Source: Roseiarcus sp963783175
Lineage (GTDB): Bacteria; Pseudomonadota; Alphaproteobacteria; Rhizobiales; Beijerinckiaceae
Length of the DNA: 64,000 bases
Reading direction: 5' to 3'
Assembly: GCA_963783175.1 (NCBI GenBank)
Contig: CAWANG010000033.1
Coordinates: 43,392-107,391, forward strand
Shown: one piece after another, positions 17,679-25,548 of the stretch
How the letters are laid out: every line of letters begins with the position of its first letter
Numbering within the stretch: position 1 is the stretch's first letter
Translations under genes and position numbers: made by a program
The notes under the pieces: model-generated
What the model was told of the DNA's origin: nothing
Database searches by the model: none
Seen by the model: only the letters and a program-made list of their open reading frames with translations

Positions 17679-17702
17679 AAAAAAGGGCGGCTCGCGCCGC
17701 CC
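17679..17702 (-). terminator. Rho-independent terminator after rplM–rpsI
   Basis: On the minus strand GGGCGGC-GCGA-GCCGCCC forms a 7-bp GC stem with a 4-base loop, followed directly by TTTTTT (17679–17684 on the plus strand are A). It lies 27 bases past the rpsI stop and ends the ribosomal operon. Confidence 0.9.
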
Positions 17703-17728
17703 CTTCCGATTCCAGTCGGACAAACGCC

Positions 17729-18211
17729 TCAGCGCTTGGAGAACTGGAAGCTCGCGCGCGCCTTGCGGTGGCCGTACTTCTTGCGCTCGACGACGCGCGA
17801 ATCGCGGGTGAGGAAGCCTTCCTTCTTGAGCGCGGGCCTGAGGTCCGGCTCGTAATAGGTCAGCGCCTTGGCGAGGCCGTGTCGCACTGCGCCCGCCTGG
17901 CCGGAAAGGCCGCCCCCGGTCACGGTCACCGTCAGGTCGTACTGGGTGATGCGGTTCACGACCACCAGCGGCTGGCTCAGGATCATGCGCAAGACGGGCC
18001 GGGCGAAATATTGATCGAGCGGCTTGCCGTTGACGGTCGCCAGGCCCCTGCCCGGCTTGATCCAGACGCGCGCCACCGCGTTCTTGCGTTTTCCGGTGGC
18101 ATAGGCGCGGCCGAGCTTGTCGACCTTCTGGACATGGATCGGGGCCTCGGCGGAGGCGGGCGCCGCGGGTGAGCCTTTGAGGTCGGCGAGCGAAGCAAGA
18201 GTCTCAGCCAT
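17729..18211 (-). CDS. rpsI: 30S ribosomal protein S9
   Basis: The 160-residue product has the S9 core (GRAYATGKRKNAVARVWIKP, GGGLSGQAGAVRHGLAKAL) and the C-terminal KARASFQFSKR tail that reaches the P-site tRNA. The N-terminal ~30 residues are an alphaproteobacterial extension. The start at ATG 18211 overlaps the end of rplM by 8 bases, so translation is coupled. Confidence 0.97.
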   Translation of the reverse strand: MAETLASLADLKGSPAAPASAEAPIHVQKVDKLGRAYATGKRKNAVARVWIKPGRGLATVNGKPLDQYFARPVLRMILSQPLVVVNRITQYDLTVTVTGGGLSGQAGAVRHGLAKALTYYEPDLRPALKKEGFLTRDSRVVERKKYGHRKARASFQFSKR

Positions 18212-18686
18212 GGGTTTCAGCGCTCCGGCTGTTCTTGGGGTTGAGTTTGGCGACGTCGAGCACGGTCGGCGACTGCCCGGCGTGTGGGTGGTCCGGACCC
18301 TTATAGACGCGCAGGTTGCCGAGCTGCTTCTTGCCCAAAGGCCCGCGCGGAAGCATGCGTTCGACCGCCTTCTCGACGATGCGTTCGGGGAACTTGCCCT
18401 CGAGGATCGACTTGGCCGCACGTTCCTTGATGCCGCCGATATAGCCGCTGTAGTGATAATAGACCTTCTGATCGAGCTTGCGGCCGGTGAACACCACCTT
18501 GTCCGCGTTGACGACGATCACGTTGTCGCCGTCGTCGACGTGGGGAGTGAAGCTCGGCTTATGCTTGCCGCGCAGCCGCATGGCGACGATCGAAGCGAGG
18601 CGCCCGACGACTAGGCCTTTGGCGTCGATGAGAAGCCACTTCTTCTCGACCTCCGCGGTCTTGGTCGAATGGGTCTTGCCGAACAT
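18204..18686 (-). CDS. rplM: 50S ribosomal protein L13
   Basis: The 160-residue product contains the L13 landmarks KKWLLIDAKGLVVGRLAS, DDGDNVIVVNADKVVFTG, YYHYSGYIGG and ERMLPRGPLGKKQL. It binds 23S rRNA early in 50S assembly. It is first in the two-gene rplM–rpsI operon ending at the terminator at 17679–17702. Confidence 0.98.
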   Translation of the reverse strand: MFGKTHSTKTAEVEKKWLLIDAKGLVVGRLASIVAMRLRGKHKPSFTPHVDDGDNVIVVNADKVVFTGRKLDQKVYYHYSGYIGGIKERAAKSILEGKFPERIVEKAVERMLPRGPLGKKQLGNLRVYKGPDHPHAGQSPTVLDVAKLNPKNSRSAETHG

Positions 18687-18789
18687 GATTCAAGTCCGCT
18701 TTGGTTCAGGTCGCGGGCTTCTAGCCGCGAGAAGCTCGAAATGTCAACGCATGAGCGCTGGAATCGTCAAGAAAAGTACTAATTTCAGC

Positions 18790-18813
18790 TATGCGGTATC
18801 ATAATACCGCATA
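18790..18813. repeat. Perfect 10-bp-arm hairpin
   Basis: TATGCGGTAT and ATACCGCATA face each other across a 4-base loop (CATA). It is 104 bases upstream of rplM and directly beside the larger inverted repeat at 18825–18922. It lacks a U-tract. It may be an operator, an attenuator-like structure or part of the same interspersed element. Confidence 0.6.
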
Positions 18814-18824
18814 CCCATCTTCCC

Positions 18825-18922
18825 GTCATGCCCGCGAAGGCGGACGTCCAGAAGAAGGCGCCAGCTCCAGGCGAAGGACCTTCTGCCGCGGCGTGCTGGA
18901 CGCCCGCTTTCGCGGGCATGAC
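18825..18922. repeat. REP/BIME-like interspersed inverted repeat
   Basis: A left arm at 18825–18851 (GTCATGCCCGCGAAGGCGGA…) and a right arm at 18896–18922 are complementary at 25 of 27 positions, separated by 44 bases that are themselves partly palindromic. The GTCATGCCCGCGAA(A/G)GCGG core is a widespread intergenic repeat in alphaproteobacterial genomes. It sits just past the 3' end of the thioesterase gene. Confidence 0.75.
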
Positions 18923-18936
18923 ATCGCGATTGGGGA

Positions 18937-19389
18937 TCACGAAGTCGCCTCCTCCCCGCGCGCCGGGATCGAATAGGTCCCGGTCGCATGCGCGACCATG
19001 TCGCTCTCTCCCTCCGAGTAGAGCGCCACCTCGCCGACCGCGAGCCGCTTGCCGAGCTTCATCAGCCTGGCCTTGCCGATGAGGTCGGCTGGCGCCGGCT
19101 TGCGCAGGAAGTTGATCGAGACGTTGGTGGTCACCGCATGGGCGACCCGCCCGACCTCGCCCAGGATCGCGACATAGAGCGCGACGTCGCAGAGCGCGAA
19201 CATCGCCGGACCCGAGATCGTGCCGCCGGGCCTCAGGTGTCTCGGATGATGGACGAGGCGAAGCGTTGCGGCCATCGGCGCGAGGTCTTCGATCCGAAGG
19301 TCGCCGCGCTTCCAGAGCTCGGGGAAGATCTCGAGGAGATAGGCGCGCAGTTCGTCGATCGTGAAAGGGCGCGGCTTGGCTTGGCTCAT
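18937..19389 (-). CDS. PaaI-like (hotdog fold) thioesterase
   Basis: The 150-residue product has the hotdog-thioesterase pattern: LRPGGTISGPAMFALCDVAL around residue 55–75, with the general-base acid in the GPAMFALCD segment, followed by VTTNVSINFLRKP and GEVALYSEG. Such proteins hydrolyse acyl-CoA esters. The ATG at 19389 has TTGGAG 6 bases upstream; longer frames to 19566 run into sequence with no similarity. It lies upstream of rplM on the same strand, an arrangement common in the group. Confidence 0.85.
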   Translation of the reverse strand: MSQAKPRPFTIDELRAYLLEIFPELWKRGDLRIEDLAPMAATLRLVHHPRHLRPGGTISGPAMFALCDVALYVAILGEVGRVAHAVTTNVSINFLRKPAPADLIGKARLMKLGKRLAVGEVALYSEGESDMVAHATGTYSIPARGEEATS

Positions 19390-20035
19390 TGCGGCTCCAA
19401 CTAGCAAATTCATCCCGGCGCCTCCACTGGCGCGCCCGCAAGCCGCGACAACATTCGCCAAAAATCCAGCCAAGCAAAAGGCTTGTAATCTCCGACGCAG
19501 CCAAGACCTGCTCCTGGGAATAGAAAAATCACAGCATGCTTTCTGACTAAATGAACCTCCAATCACAATCCGTGTCGACTCCTGACCGGCAGTTTGCTAG
19601 CACTCCACATGAGCAGTTCGCACGAACCGTCAGGAAACAGTGGAATTGTTCCGAGCCGCCACGTCGGCACATCGTCGTCGGAGATGCGATTTCTGCGAAG
19701 TCGTTGCTCGTGGGCTGGGGACGCGCCCGGCCGGGCGACCGCCGCGGCCAAAAAAGCCCCGCGTCCGGAGGGCCAGGCGCGGGGCAAGCCGCGTGCGGTT
19801 AAGCCTCGACGGTCAAAGAACGAGGCGCGCGACTTCCGTAACGTAGACGCCCCAATTCCCTTTCCGCCAATCGACAAAAATGCGGAGCCAAGCCGTTTCC
19901 CTCGCGGGGGCAGGCCCATCCGTTGTCTTTCCAATCCCAATCTGTTTAATTGCCGCGCAACGGATGAGGGAACCAAGGGACCTCTGACCGACTTATCGGC
20001 CGCGGTGTTCGGTCGACGGGAAGCACGGTGAGAAT
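19390..20035. other. Intergenic region without recognised coding gene
   Basis: About 650 bases with no convincing protein gene on either strand. The only clear structure is the minus-strand terminator at 19750–19785. Between that and 20035 no minus-strand open frame shows a ribosome-binding site plus similarity, so a non-coding transcript is possible. Confidence 0.5.
19750..19785 (-). terminator. Rho-independent terminator with no recognised gene in front of it
   Basis: On the minus strand GCCCCGCG and CGCGGGGC form an 8-bp GC stem around a 14-base loop, and the stem is followed by TTTTTT (A-run 19750–19755 on the plus strand). No protein gene ends nearby on the minus strand, so the terminated transcript may be a small RNA encoded between about 19786 and 20035. 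Confidence 0.8.
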
Positions 20036-20287
20036 ATGGCGAGCAGGATCAATCGCATCGATAACGCTCGCGGCTTCACAGGCCCGGACGAGCCCATGTC
20101 GGGCGGAGCGTCGGAAGATTTGCCCGAGGCGCCGCATGTCGAACGAACTGGCGCCGACAAGGCGCTGCTCGACCAGGGATTGCGCCTGAATCGAGCCTTT
20201 ATCAAAATCAAAGATCCTCTTGTCCGTGAGGCGATCGTCAATCTCGCGGTTGAAGCTGTAAAAAATGAAAGCGGCGAAGAATTCTAA
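20036..20287 (+). CDS. Short conserved-type hypothetical protein
   Basis: The 83-residue product begins at an ATG at 20036 with an upstream GTGAGAAT and GGAAG stretch. The first half is polar and probably disordered. The second half (LNRAFIKIKDPLVREAIVNL) resembles the amphipathic C-terminal helices of short XRE-like or cell-cycle-associated alphaproteobacterial proteins, where FxxIxDPxxRxxI recurs. A DNA-binding domain is not visible. The function is unknown. Confidence 0.6.
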   Translation: MASRINRIDNARGFTGPDEPMSGGASEDLPEAPHVERTGADKALLDQGLRLNRAFIKIKDPLVREAIVNLAVEAVKNESGEEF

Positions 20288-20580
20288 CCCCCGACCGAAC
20301 GCGCGGGTAACGGACGACGACGACTAATTCGGCTTCCTCGCTGGCGAGGTCTCCCGCGCTCCGGCGCAGAGGCCGACCTCGCCCCTTGTCTCCCTTATTG
20401 AACCTCGGTCACGCTGTACGACTTGAAGACGCGCGGATTCGCAGGGCGCCCCTGGCTGCGGGAAGCGCAAAGATGTATTTACGCGAGCCCTGCGCCCGCC
20501 CGCCGCCGCCGGCGCGCTTTCGCGGATGACGAAATCGCGGCGCCCTGACCGATGTTCGCGTTTTCTCCCGGCGACCAAAA

Positions 20581-21078
20581 ATGTTTCCCCCCGATCTTCT
20601 CGTCCGCGCCGCCGAGCTAATTCTCCGCTATCGCGGCTTGGGGCTGATGGTCGCGACGGCGGAATCATGCACCGGGGGTCTGATCGCCGGGCTGCTGACG
20701 GAGATTCCGGGCTCTTCCAACGTGGTCGAGCGCGGGTTCGTCGTCTATTCCAACGCGGCCAAGGAGGAGCTGCTCGGCGTTCCGGCCTCGACGCTTAAGC
20801 GGCACGGCGCGGTCAGCGAAGCGACGGCGCGGGCGATGGCCGAGGGGGCGCTCAAGGGCTCGCGCGCTGACGTTGCCGTCAGCGTCACCGGCATCGCCGG
20901 GCCGGACGGCGGGACGGCGGTCAAACCGGTCGGGCTCGTCCAATTCGCCTGCGCGCGGCGCGGCGCGCCCACGGTCGCGCGGGAAGAGCGGTTCGGCGAC
21001 ATCGGCCGCGACGCCGTGCGCCTCGCCTCGGTCAGGGTCGGGCTCGATCTGCTGGGAGCGGCAATCGGCGACCGGTAG
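20581..21078 (+). CDS. pncC: CinA-family nicotinamide-nucleotide amidase
   Basis: The 165-residue product is a stand-alone CinA C-terminal domain: TAESCTGGLIAGLLTEIPGSS with the catalytic serine in ESCTGG, FVVYSNAAKEELLGV, and SVTGIAGPDGGTAVKPVG. It deamidates NMN to nicotinate mononucleotide in pyridine-nucleotide salvage. Length equals the E. coli PncC/YgaD type. The ~290 bases in front (20288–20580) show no gene. Confidence 0.92.
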   Translation: MFPPDLLVRAAELILRYRGLGLMVATAESCTGGLIAGLLTEIPGSSNVVERGFVVYSNAAKEELLGVPASTLKRHGAVSEATARAMAEGALKGSRADVAVSVTGIAGPDGGTAVKPVGLVQFACARRGAPTVAREERFGDIGRDAVRLASVRVGLDLLGAAIGDR

Positions 21079-21100
21079 CCGCGATAGTTGGTCGCGGCGG

Positions 21101-21119
21101 CCGGGGTCAGCGACCCCGG
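21101..21119. repeat. Short GC hairpin
   Basis: CCGGGGTC-AGC-GACCCCGG is a perfect 8-bp-arm hairpin 23 bases past the pncC stop. There is no U-tract, so termination would not be of the classical type. Confidence 0.5.
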
Positions 21120-21218
21120 CTACAGACCCCCTGAAGGAAAATTCATGTCGCCGGACCGGAACGAACGGAGCGGCCCAAGGTTGCCAAGACGCTGGGCGGC
21201 GAACTTGGAGACGAACCC

Positions 21219-21614
21219 ATGAGTGCTCTCGGCAAGACCCTATGTGCGCTTCTTTTGAGTTGCGGTGTCGCCGGTGCGGCGGCCGCCGCAACGACGACCC
21301 CAACTCCCGGATCGGCCAGCGACCAGAACGCCGCCCCCAATGCGCAAGCCCCAACTCACATCGTTCAAAGACTGCGCGCCGACCTCGGCAAAGCCGGATT
21401 CACCGACATCACCGTCATGCCTTCGTCCTTCCTGGTTCGCGCCAAGGATTCGCAGGGCAATCCGGTGATGATGGTCATCAATCCGGATTCGCTGACCGAA
21501 GTGACCGAACAATCCGCGCCAGCGCCAGCCGTCTCGGGCGCGATGAAGGGCGATACGACAGGCTCGCCGTCGAACGGGACGGCCAAGCCCACAACGCCGC
21601 CGGCAAAGCAATAA
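21219..21614 (+). CDS. Secreted hypothetical protein
   Basis: The 131-residue product has a signal peptide (LGKTLCALLLSCGVAGAAAA) and a mature part with HIVQRLRADLGKAGFTDITV followed by MPSSFLVRAKDSQGNPVMMV, ending in a Pro/Thr/Ala-rich tail. The middle segment resembles the PepSY-like alpha/beta unit of small periplasmic proteins (a helix, then strands with a DxxGNPV turn), which I infer only from the pattern. The start ATG at 21219 has weak upstream purines. Confidence 0.65.
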   Translation: MSALGKTLCALLLSCGVAGAAAAATTTPTPGSASDQNAAPNAQAPTHIVQRLRADLGKAGFTDITVMPSSFLVRAKDSQGNPVMMVINPDSLTEVTEQSAPAPAVSGAMKGDTTGSPSNGTAKPTTPPAKQ

Positions 21615-21714
21615 CTCGAAGGAAGGCGCGTCGTCCGCCGGCGCGCTTCCGCCTGCAGGCGCGATCGTCGATCGCGCCTGCCGCGCTTGACCCGCCCGAC
21701 CTGGGCGGCGCCCA

Positions 21715-22173
21715 TTAGTCCCGCCCGTAGACCGCGTCCGCGCGCTGTTCGAACGCGCGGGCGAACTTGCGGAACGCGATGTCGAACATCGAGCCCATCA
21801 GCGCGCCGAGGGTGCGGCTCTTGAACTCGTAGTCGATGAAGAACCCGACGCGCGAGGCGTCGCCCTGCGGCTCGTCATTGAACGTCCAGATGTTTTCGAG
21901 ATGGCTGAACGGCCCGTTGATATAGTCGACCCTGACCTTGAGGCGCGGCTTGTCGAGCATGACGCGGCTCGTGAACCGCTCGTGGATGACCTTGTAGCCA
22001 ACCGTCATATCGGCGACGAGCGTTTCGCCGCCGTCCCGCTCGGGCCTGCGGCTGCGCACCTTTAGGCCCGTGCAGAGGGGGACGAATTCCGGATAGCGCT
22101 CGACGTCGGCGACGAGGTCGAACATCTGCTCGGCCTGGTGGCGAACCCGACGCACTTCGCGGAAGGAGGGCAA
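21715..22173 (-). CDS. COQ10/RatA-type START-domain protein
   Basis: The 152-residue product fits the coenzyme Q-binding COQ10/RatA family: the N-terminal HQAEQMFDLVADVERYPEFV, the central DMTVGYKVIHERFTSRV and the C-terminal SRTLGALMGSMFDIAFRKFA. Alphaproteobacterial members are thought to chaperone ubiquinone; the E. coli relative RatA was proposed to act on ribosome association. The genes downstream and upstream (secG) are on the same strand, 37 bases apart. Confidence 0.88.
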   Translation of the reverse strand: MPSFREVRRVRHQAEQMFDLVADVERYPEFVPLCTGLKVRSRRPERDGGETLVADMTVGYKVIHERFTSRVMLDKPRLKVRVDYINGPFSHLENIWTFNDEPQGDASRVGFFIDYEFKSRTLGALMGSMFDIAFRKFARAFEQRADAVYGRD

Positions 22174-22210
22174 GGGTCGCGGTCCTCCGGCGCCCGCGCG
22201 GGGTAAGGCT

Positions 22211-22621
22211 TCAGGGTTTGGGTTGGGGCGCGGAGGGAGCCGGAGCGGCCGGCGCCGGCGCGGGGGCCGATGGCGCGCTTCCCTGGCCTTCCATCTGCTT
22301 CAGCTGATCGAGAATATTGCCGGGCGAGATCGGCGTCGGCGCGGTCTGGCCCGCAGGCGCAGGCGCGCCGCCCTTTTCGAGGATCGAGTGCGGCGCGCGG
22401 CTCCAGCTCGAGAGGATCGACATCAAAAGCGCGGTGGCGAAGAACATCGCGCCCAGAATCGCGGTCGCCCGCGAGAGCGCGTTCGCCTGGCCGCGGCCGG
22501 TCATGAAGCTGCCGGTTCCCCCGCCCGCGCCGAGCGCGCCGCCCTCGGAGCGCTGCAGGAGCACGACGGCGATCAGCGCTATGACGATTAGAATATGAAT
22601 GACGATCAGAACGGATTGCAT
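22211..22621 (-). CDS. secG: Preprotein translocase subunit SecG
   Basis: The 136-residue product has two transmembrane helices (SVLIVIHILIVIALIAVVLL and AILGAMFFATALLMSIL) joined by the SecG loop RSEGGALGAGGGTG. An Ala/Pro-rich cytoplasmic tail of about 60 residues follows, as in other alphaproteobacteria. SecG is the accessory subunit of SecYEG. It follows tpiA on the same strand, the usual tpiA–secG order. Confidence 0.95.
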   Translation of the reverse strand: MQSVLIVIHILIVIALIAVVLLQRSEGGALGAGGGTGSFMTGRGQANALSRATAILGAMFFATALLMSILSSWSRAPHSILEKGGAPAPAGQTAPTPISPGNILDQLKQMEGQGSAPSAPAPAPAAPAPSAPQPKP

Positions 22622-22736
22622 GAAGGTCTCGACCGAGCGGAACGCCGGGCCTCAAGGGCCAAGCGTCCTCGAAAGATGGCGCGCTCCTATCACGGCGCAA
22701 GGGGGGCGTCTATCGGAACGGTGTCCGAGACAGCGT

Positions 22737-23495
22737 TCAGCGATAGGCGGCGGCGATGGCGAGGAAATCGGCGGCCTTGAGGCTCGCGCCGCCGACCAGC
22801 GCGCCGTCGACATTGTCGAGCCCGAGAAGCTCGTTGCAGTTGCTCGGCTTGACCGAGCCGCCGTAGAGAATGCGCATCTTCGAGCCCCCGGCGCCGTAGA
22901 TTTCGCCGAGCAGCGCGCGGATCGCGCCGTGCATCTCGGCGACATCCGCCGGCGTCGGGGTGAGGCCGGTGCCGATCGCCCACACCGGCTCGTAGGCGAC
23001 GACGACGCTCTCCGGTCCGCCGCCGGGCGGCAGCGAGCCTTTCAGTTGCCGAGTCACCACGGCGATGGCGTGCCTCGCCTCGCGCTCGCTCCGTGTCTCG
23101 CCGACGCAGACGATTGCCGTCAAGCCCGCTTTCAGCGCCGCCTCCGCCTTGGCGCGCACCAGCGCGTCGGTCTCGTGATGGAGGGTGCGCCGCTCGGAAT
23201 GGCCCACGATCACGTAAGCTGCGCCCGCGTCCTTGAGCATCGGGGCGGAAATGTCGCCGGTGAAGGCGCCGCCCGGTTCAGGATGGCAGTCCTGGGCCCC
23301 GAGCGCGAGCTTGCCGCCCCTCATCTTCCAGGCGGCCTGGGCGGTCAGCGTCGCCGGCGGGCAGACGGCGAGCTCGGCCTCGCCCGCTTCGCCGGCGTCG
23401 GCCGCCAGACGCATCGCCTCGATCTCGGCGAGCGAGGCGGAAAGGCCGTTCATCTTCCAGTTTCCGGCGACGAACGGACGCACGCCAGGGGTCAT
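22737..23495 (-). CDS. tpiA: Triosephosphate isomerase
   Basis: The 252-residue glycolytic enzyme shows the substrate lysine in GNWKMNG, the electrophilic histidine in IVGHSERR and the catalytic glutamate in AYEPVWAIGTG. The ATG at 23495 has GGAGGG 8 bases upstream. The gene is divergent from ppiD, which begins 152 bases away, so both promoters share 23496–23646. Confidence 0.97.
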   Translation of the reverse strand: MTPGVRPFVAGNWKMNGLSASLAEIEAMRLAADAGEAGEAELAVCPPATLTAQAAWKMRGGKLALGAQDCHPEPGGAFTGDISAPMLKDAGAAYVIVGHSERRTLHHETDALVRAKAEAALKAGLTAIVCVGETRSEREARHAIAVVTRQLKGSLPPGGGPESVVVAYEPVWAIGTGLTPTPADVAEMHGAIRALLGEIYGAGGSKMRILYGGSVKPSNCNELLGLDNVDGALVGGASLKAADFLAIAAAYR

Positions 23496-23646
23496 CTCAA
23501 GCCCTCCCCGCATCTGGGTTGGCGCGGTTGTTATCATCCGCTTCACGCCTATGCAAAGCGCTCCGCCGTCGCTAGATAGGGCGCGCCTGCGGCCCAAAAC
23601 GATAAAATTTGCCGGCGCGGCGGACGAGGAAAGGCGAACCAGGCGA

Positions 23647-25542
23647 ATGCTCGAAGCGATCCGCAACGCGGCTCAGGGGGTCGTCGGCAAGGCGATCATG
23701 ACCGTGGTCATGGGGCTCATCATCGTCAGCTTCGTCATCTGGGGCGTGGGCGACATGCTGCGCGGCTTCACCGCTTCGACCGTGGCCTCGGTCGGGGGCG
23801 CGAAGATCTCCGAGCAGGAATACCGCGTCGCGTACGACCGGACGATCCAGCAATACCAGCGCCGGCTGCGCCGCCCGTTTACCAACGAGGAGGCGCGCCA
23901 GATCGGCCTCGACCGCAGCGTCCTCCAGCGACTGCTCAGCGAAGCGGCGGTCGATGAGGAGGCGCGCAAGCTCGGCCTCAACATTTCCGACGACGCCTTG
24001 CGCGAGATCATCACCTCGAACCCCGATTTCCGCGACAAGTCCGGCGCCTTCGATCCCGCGCGGTTCGCCGGCGCGCTGCGCGACATGGACATGACCGAGC
24101 GCGGCTTCGTCTCCGAATTGCGCAAGCAGGTGCTGAGGCAGTTCATCGTCGCAGCGCTGACGACAGGCATTGTCGCGCCCAAGGCCGAGGTTGAGGCGGA
24201 GGCCGATTACGAAGGCCAGAGCCGGTCAGTCGACTATTTCCTCATTCCCGCCGCGGCGGCAGGAGAGATTCCCGCGCCCTCCGATGAGGCGCTGAAGACC
24301 TTCTTCAACGATCGCAAGTCGAGCTACCGCGCCCCCGAGTTCCGGGCGATGGACATCCTGGCGCTCGAGCCGGACACGATCGCCAATCCGGCCGAGGTGA
24401 GCGACGCCGACGCCGAGGCGGCTTACCAGAAGATCGCCGGCAAGGATCCGCGGTTCGGCGCGCCCGAGAAGCGCGACCTGCAGCAGATCCTGTTCCCCAA
24501 CGAGGCCGACGCCAGCGCGGCCGAGGCGAAGCTCAAGGCCGGTTCGAGCTTTGACGACCTGGTCAAGGAGCGAGGCCTCAAAGCCGAAGACACCGACCTC
24601 GGGGAAACGACCAAGGACGCCATGCTCGACAAGGATGAGGCCGACGCGGTGTTCGCCTTGCCGCAGGGGGGCGTGAGCGGGGTGCTGAAGAGCCAGTTCG
24701 GGCCGGTGATCGTGCGCGTCAAGGGCATCACGCCCTCGACGGTGAAGCCGTTCGCGGAGGTCGCCGACGAGGTCAAGCGCCAGGTCTCGGCTTCCCGCGC
24801 CGGCGATAAGATCCAGGCGCTCCACGACAAGATCGAGGACCTCCGGGTGTCGGGCAAATCGCTCATCGAAGCCGCCAAGGCGGTGGGCTTGACCGGGCAA
24901 TCGATCGCAGCCGTCGACTCCGAGGGCCGAGACCCCAAGGGCGCGTCGGTCAACCTGCCCGACAAGGCCGAACTCCTGCGCGCCGCCTACGCGTCCGACG
25001 TCGGGCTGGACGAAGCGCCGATCAACACCAAGGACGGCGGCTTCGTGTGGTTCGACATCGCCAAGGTCGATCCGGCGCACGATCTCACGTTCGAGGAGGC
25101 GAAGCCCGAGGTCGAGAAGCAATGGCGGGCCGAGGAGGTCGACAAGGCGCTGGCCGGCAAGGCGGACGATCTCGTCAAGCAGATCAAGGCCGGCGCGAGC
25201 GTCGCCGACGCGGCGAAGAGCGCCGGCGCCGAGATGAAGTCGGCCGCGGACGTCCATCGGGCCGAGCAGACCAGCCTGCCGCAATCCGTCGTCGCGGCGA
25301 TCTTCCGCGAGCCAGCCGACGGGGCGGGGTCGGCGGCGACGCCGGACGGGCGGATGGTGTTCAAGATCACCGCCGACAAGACGCCGCCGGTCGATTTCGC
25401 CGACGCCCGCGTCAAGGCGATGGCCTCGCAGCTCGACCCCGCGACCCGGGAGAGCCTGCTCGACCAGTATGTCGAAGGCTTGCGCCGGACGCTCGGCGTC
25501 GTCGTCCACCCTGAGGTCCTGCAATCGGCCGAGGGCGGCTGA
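23647..25542 (+). CDS. ppiD: Peptidyl-prolyl cis-trans isomerase D (SurA_N/parvulin, membrane-anchored)
   Basis: The 631-residue product has one N-terminal transmembrane anchor (VVGKAIMTVVMGLIIVSFVI, residues ~12–32), a long SurA_N-like chaperone region (ISEQEYRVAYDRTIQQYQRR), and a parvulin-type PPIase region around residues 255–365 (RDLQQILFPNEADASAAEAK, GVSGVLKSQFGPVIVRV). PpiD assists folding of newly exported proteins at the Sec translocon. Only 6 bases separate its stop from trpE, so the two are cotranscribed as in many Rhizobiales. Confidence 0.92.
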   Translation: MLEAIRNAAQGVVGKAIMTVVMGLIIVSFVIWGVGDMLRGFTASTVASVGGAKISEQEYRVAYDRTIQQYQRRLRRPFTNEEARQIGLDRSVLQRLLSEAAVDEEARKLGLNISDDALREIITSNPDFRDKSGAFDPARFAGALRDMDMTERGFVSELRKQVLRQFIVAALTTGIVAPKAEVEAEADYEGQSRSVDYFLIPAAAAGEIPAPSDEALKTFFNDRKSSYRAPEFRAMDILALEPDTIANPAEVSDADAEAAYQKIAGKDPRFGAPEKRDLQQILFPNEADASAAEAKLKAGSSFDDLVKERGLKAEDTDLGETTKDAMLDKDEADAVFALPQGGVSGVLKSQFGPVIVRVKGITPSTVKPFAEVADEVKRQVSASRAGDKIQALHDKIEDLRVSGKSLIEAAKAVGLTGQSIAAVDSEGRDPKGASVNLPDKAELLRAAYASDVGLDEAPINTKDGGFVWFDIAKVDPAHDLTFEEAKPEVEKQWRAEEVDKALAGKADDLVKQIKAGASVADAAKSAGAEMKSAADVHRAEQTSLPQSVVAAIFREPADGAGSAATPDGRMVFKITADKTPPVDFADARVKAMASQLDPATRESLLDQYVEGLRRTLGVVVHPEVLQSAEGG

Positions 25543-25548
25543 CCGCCG

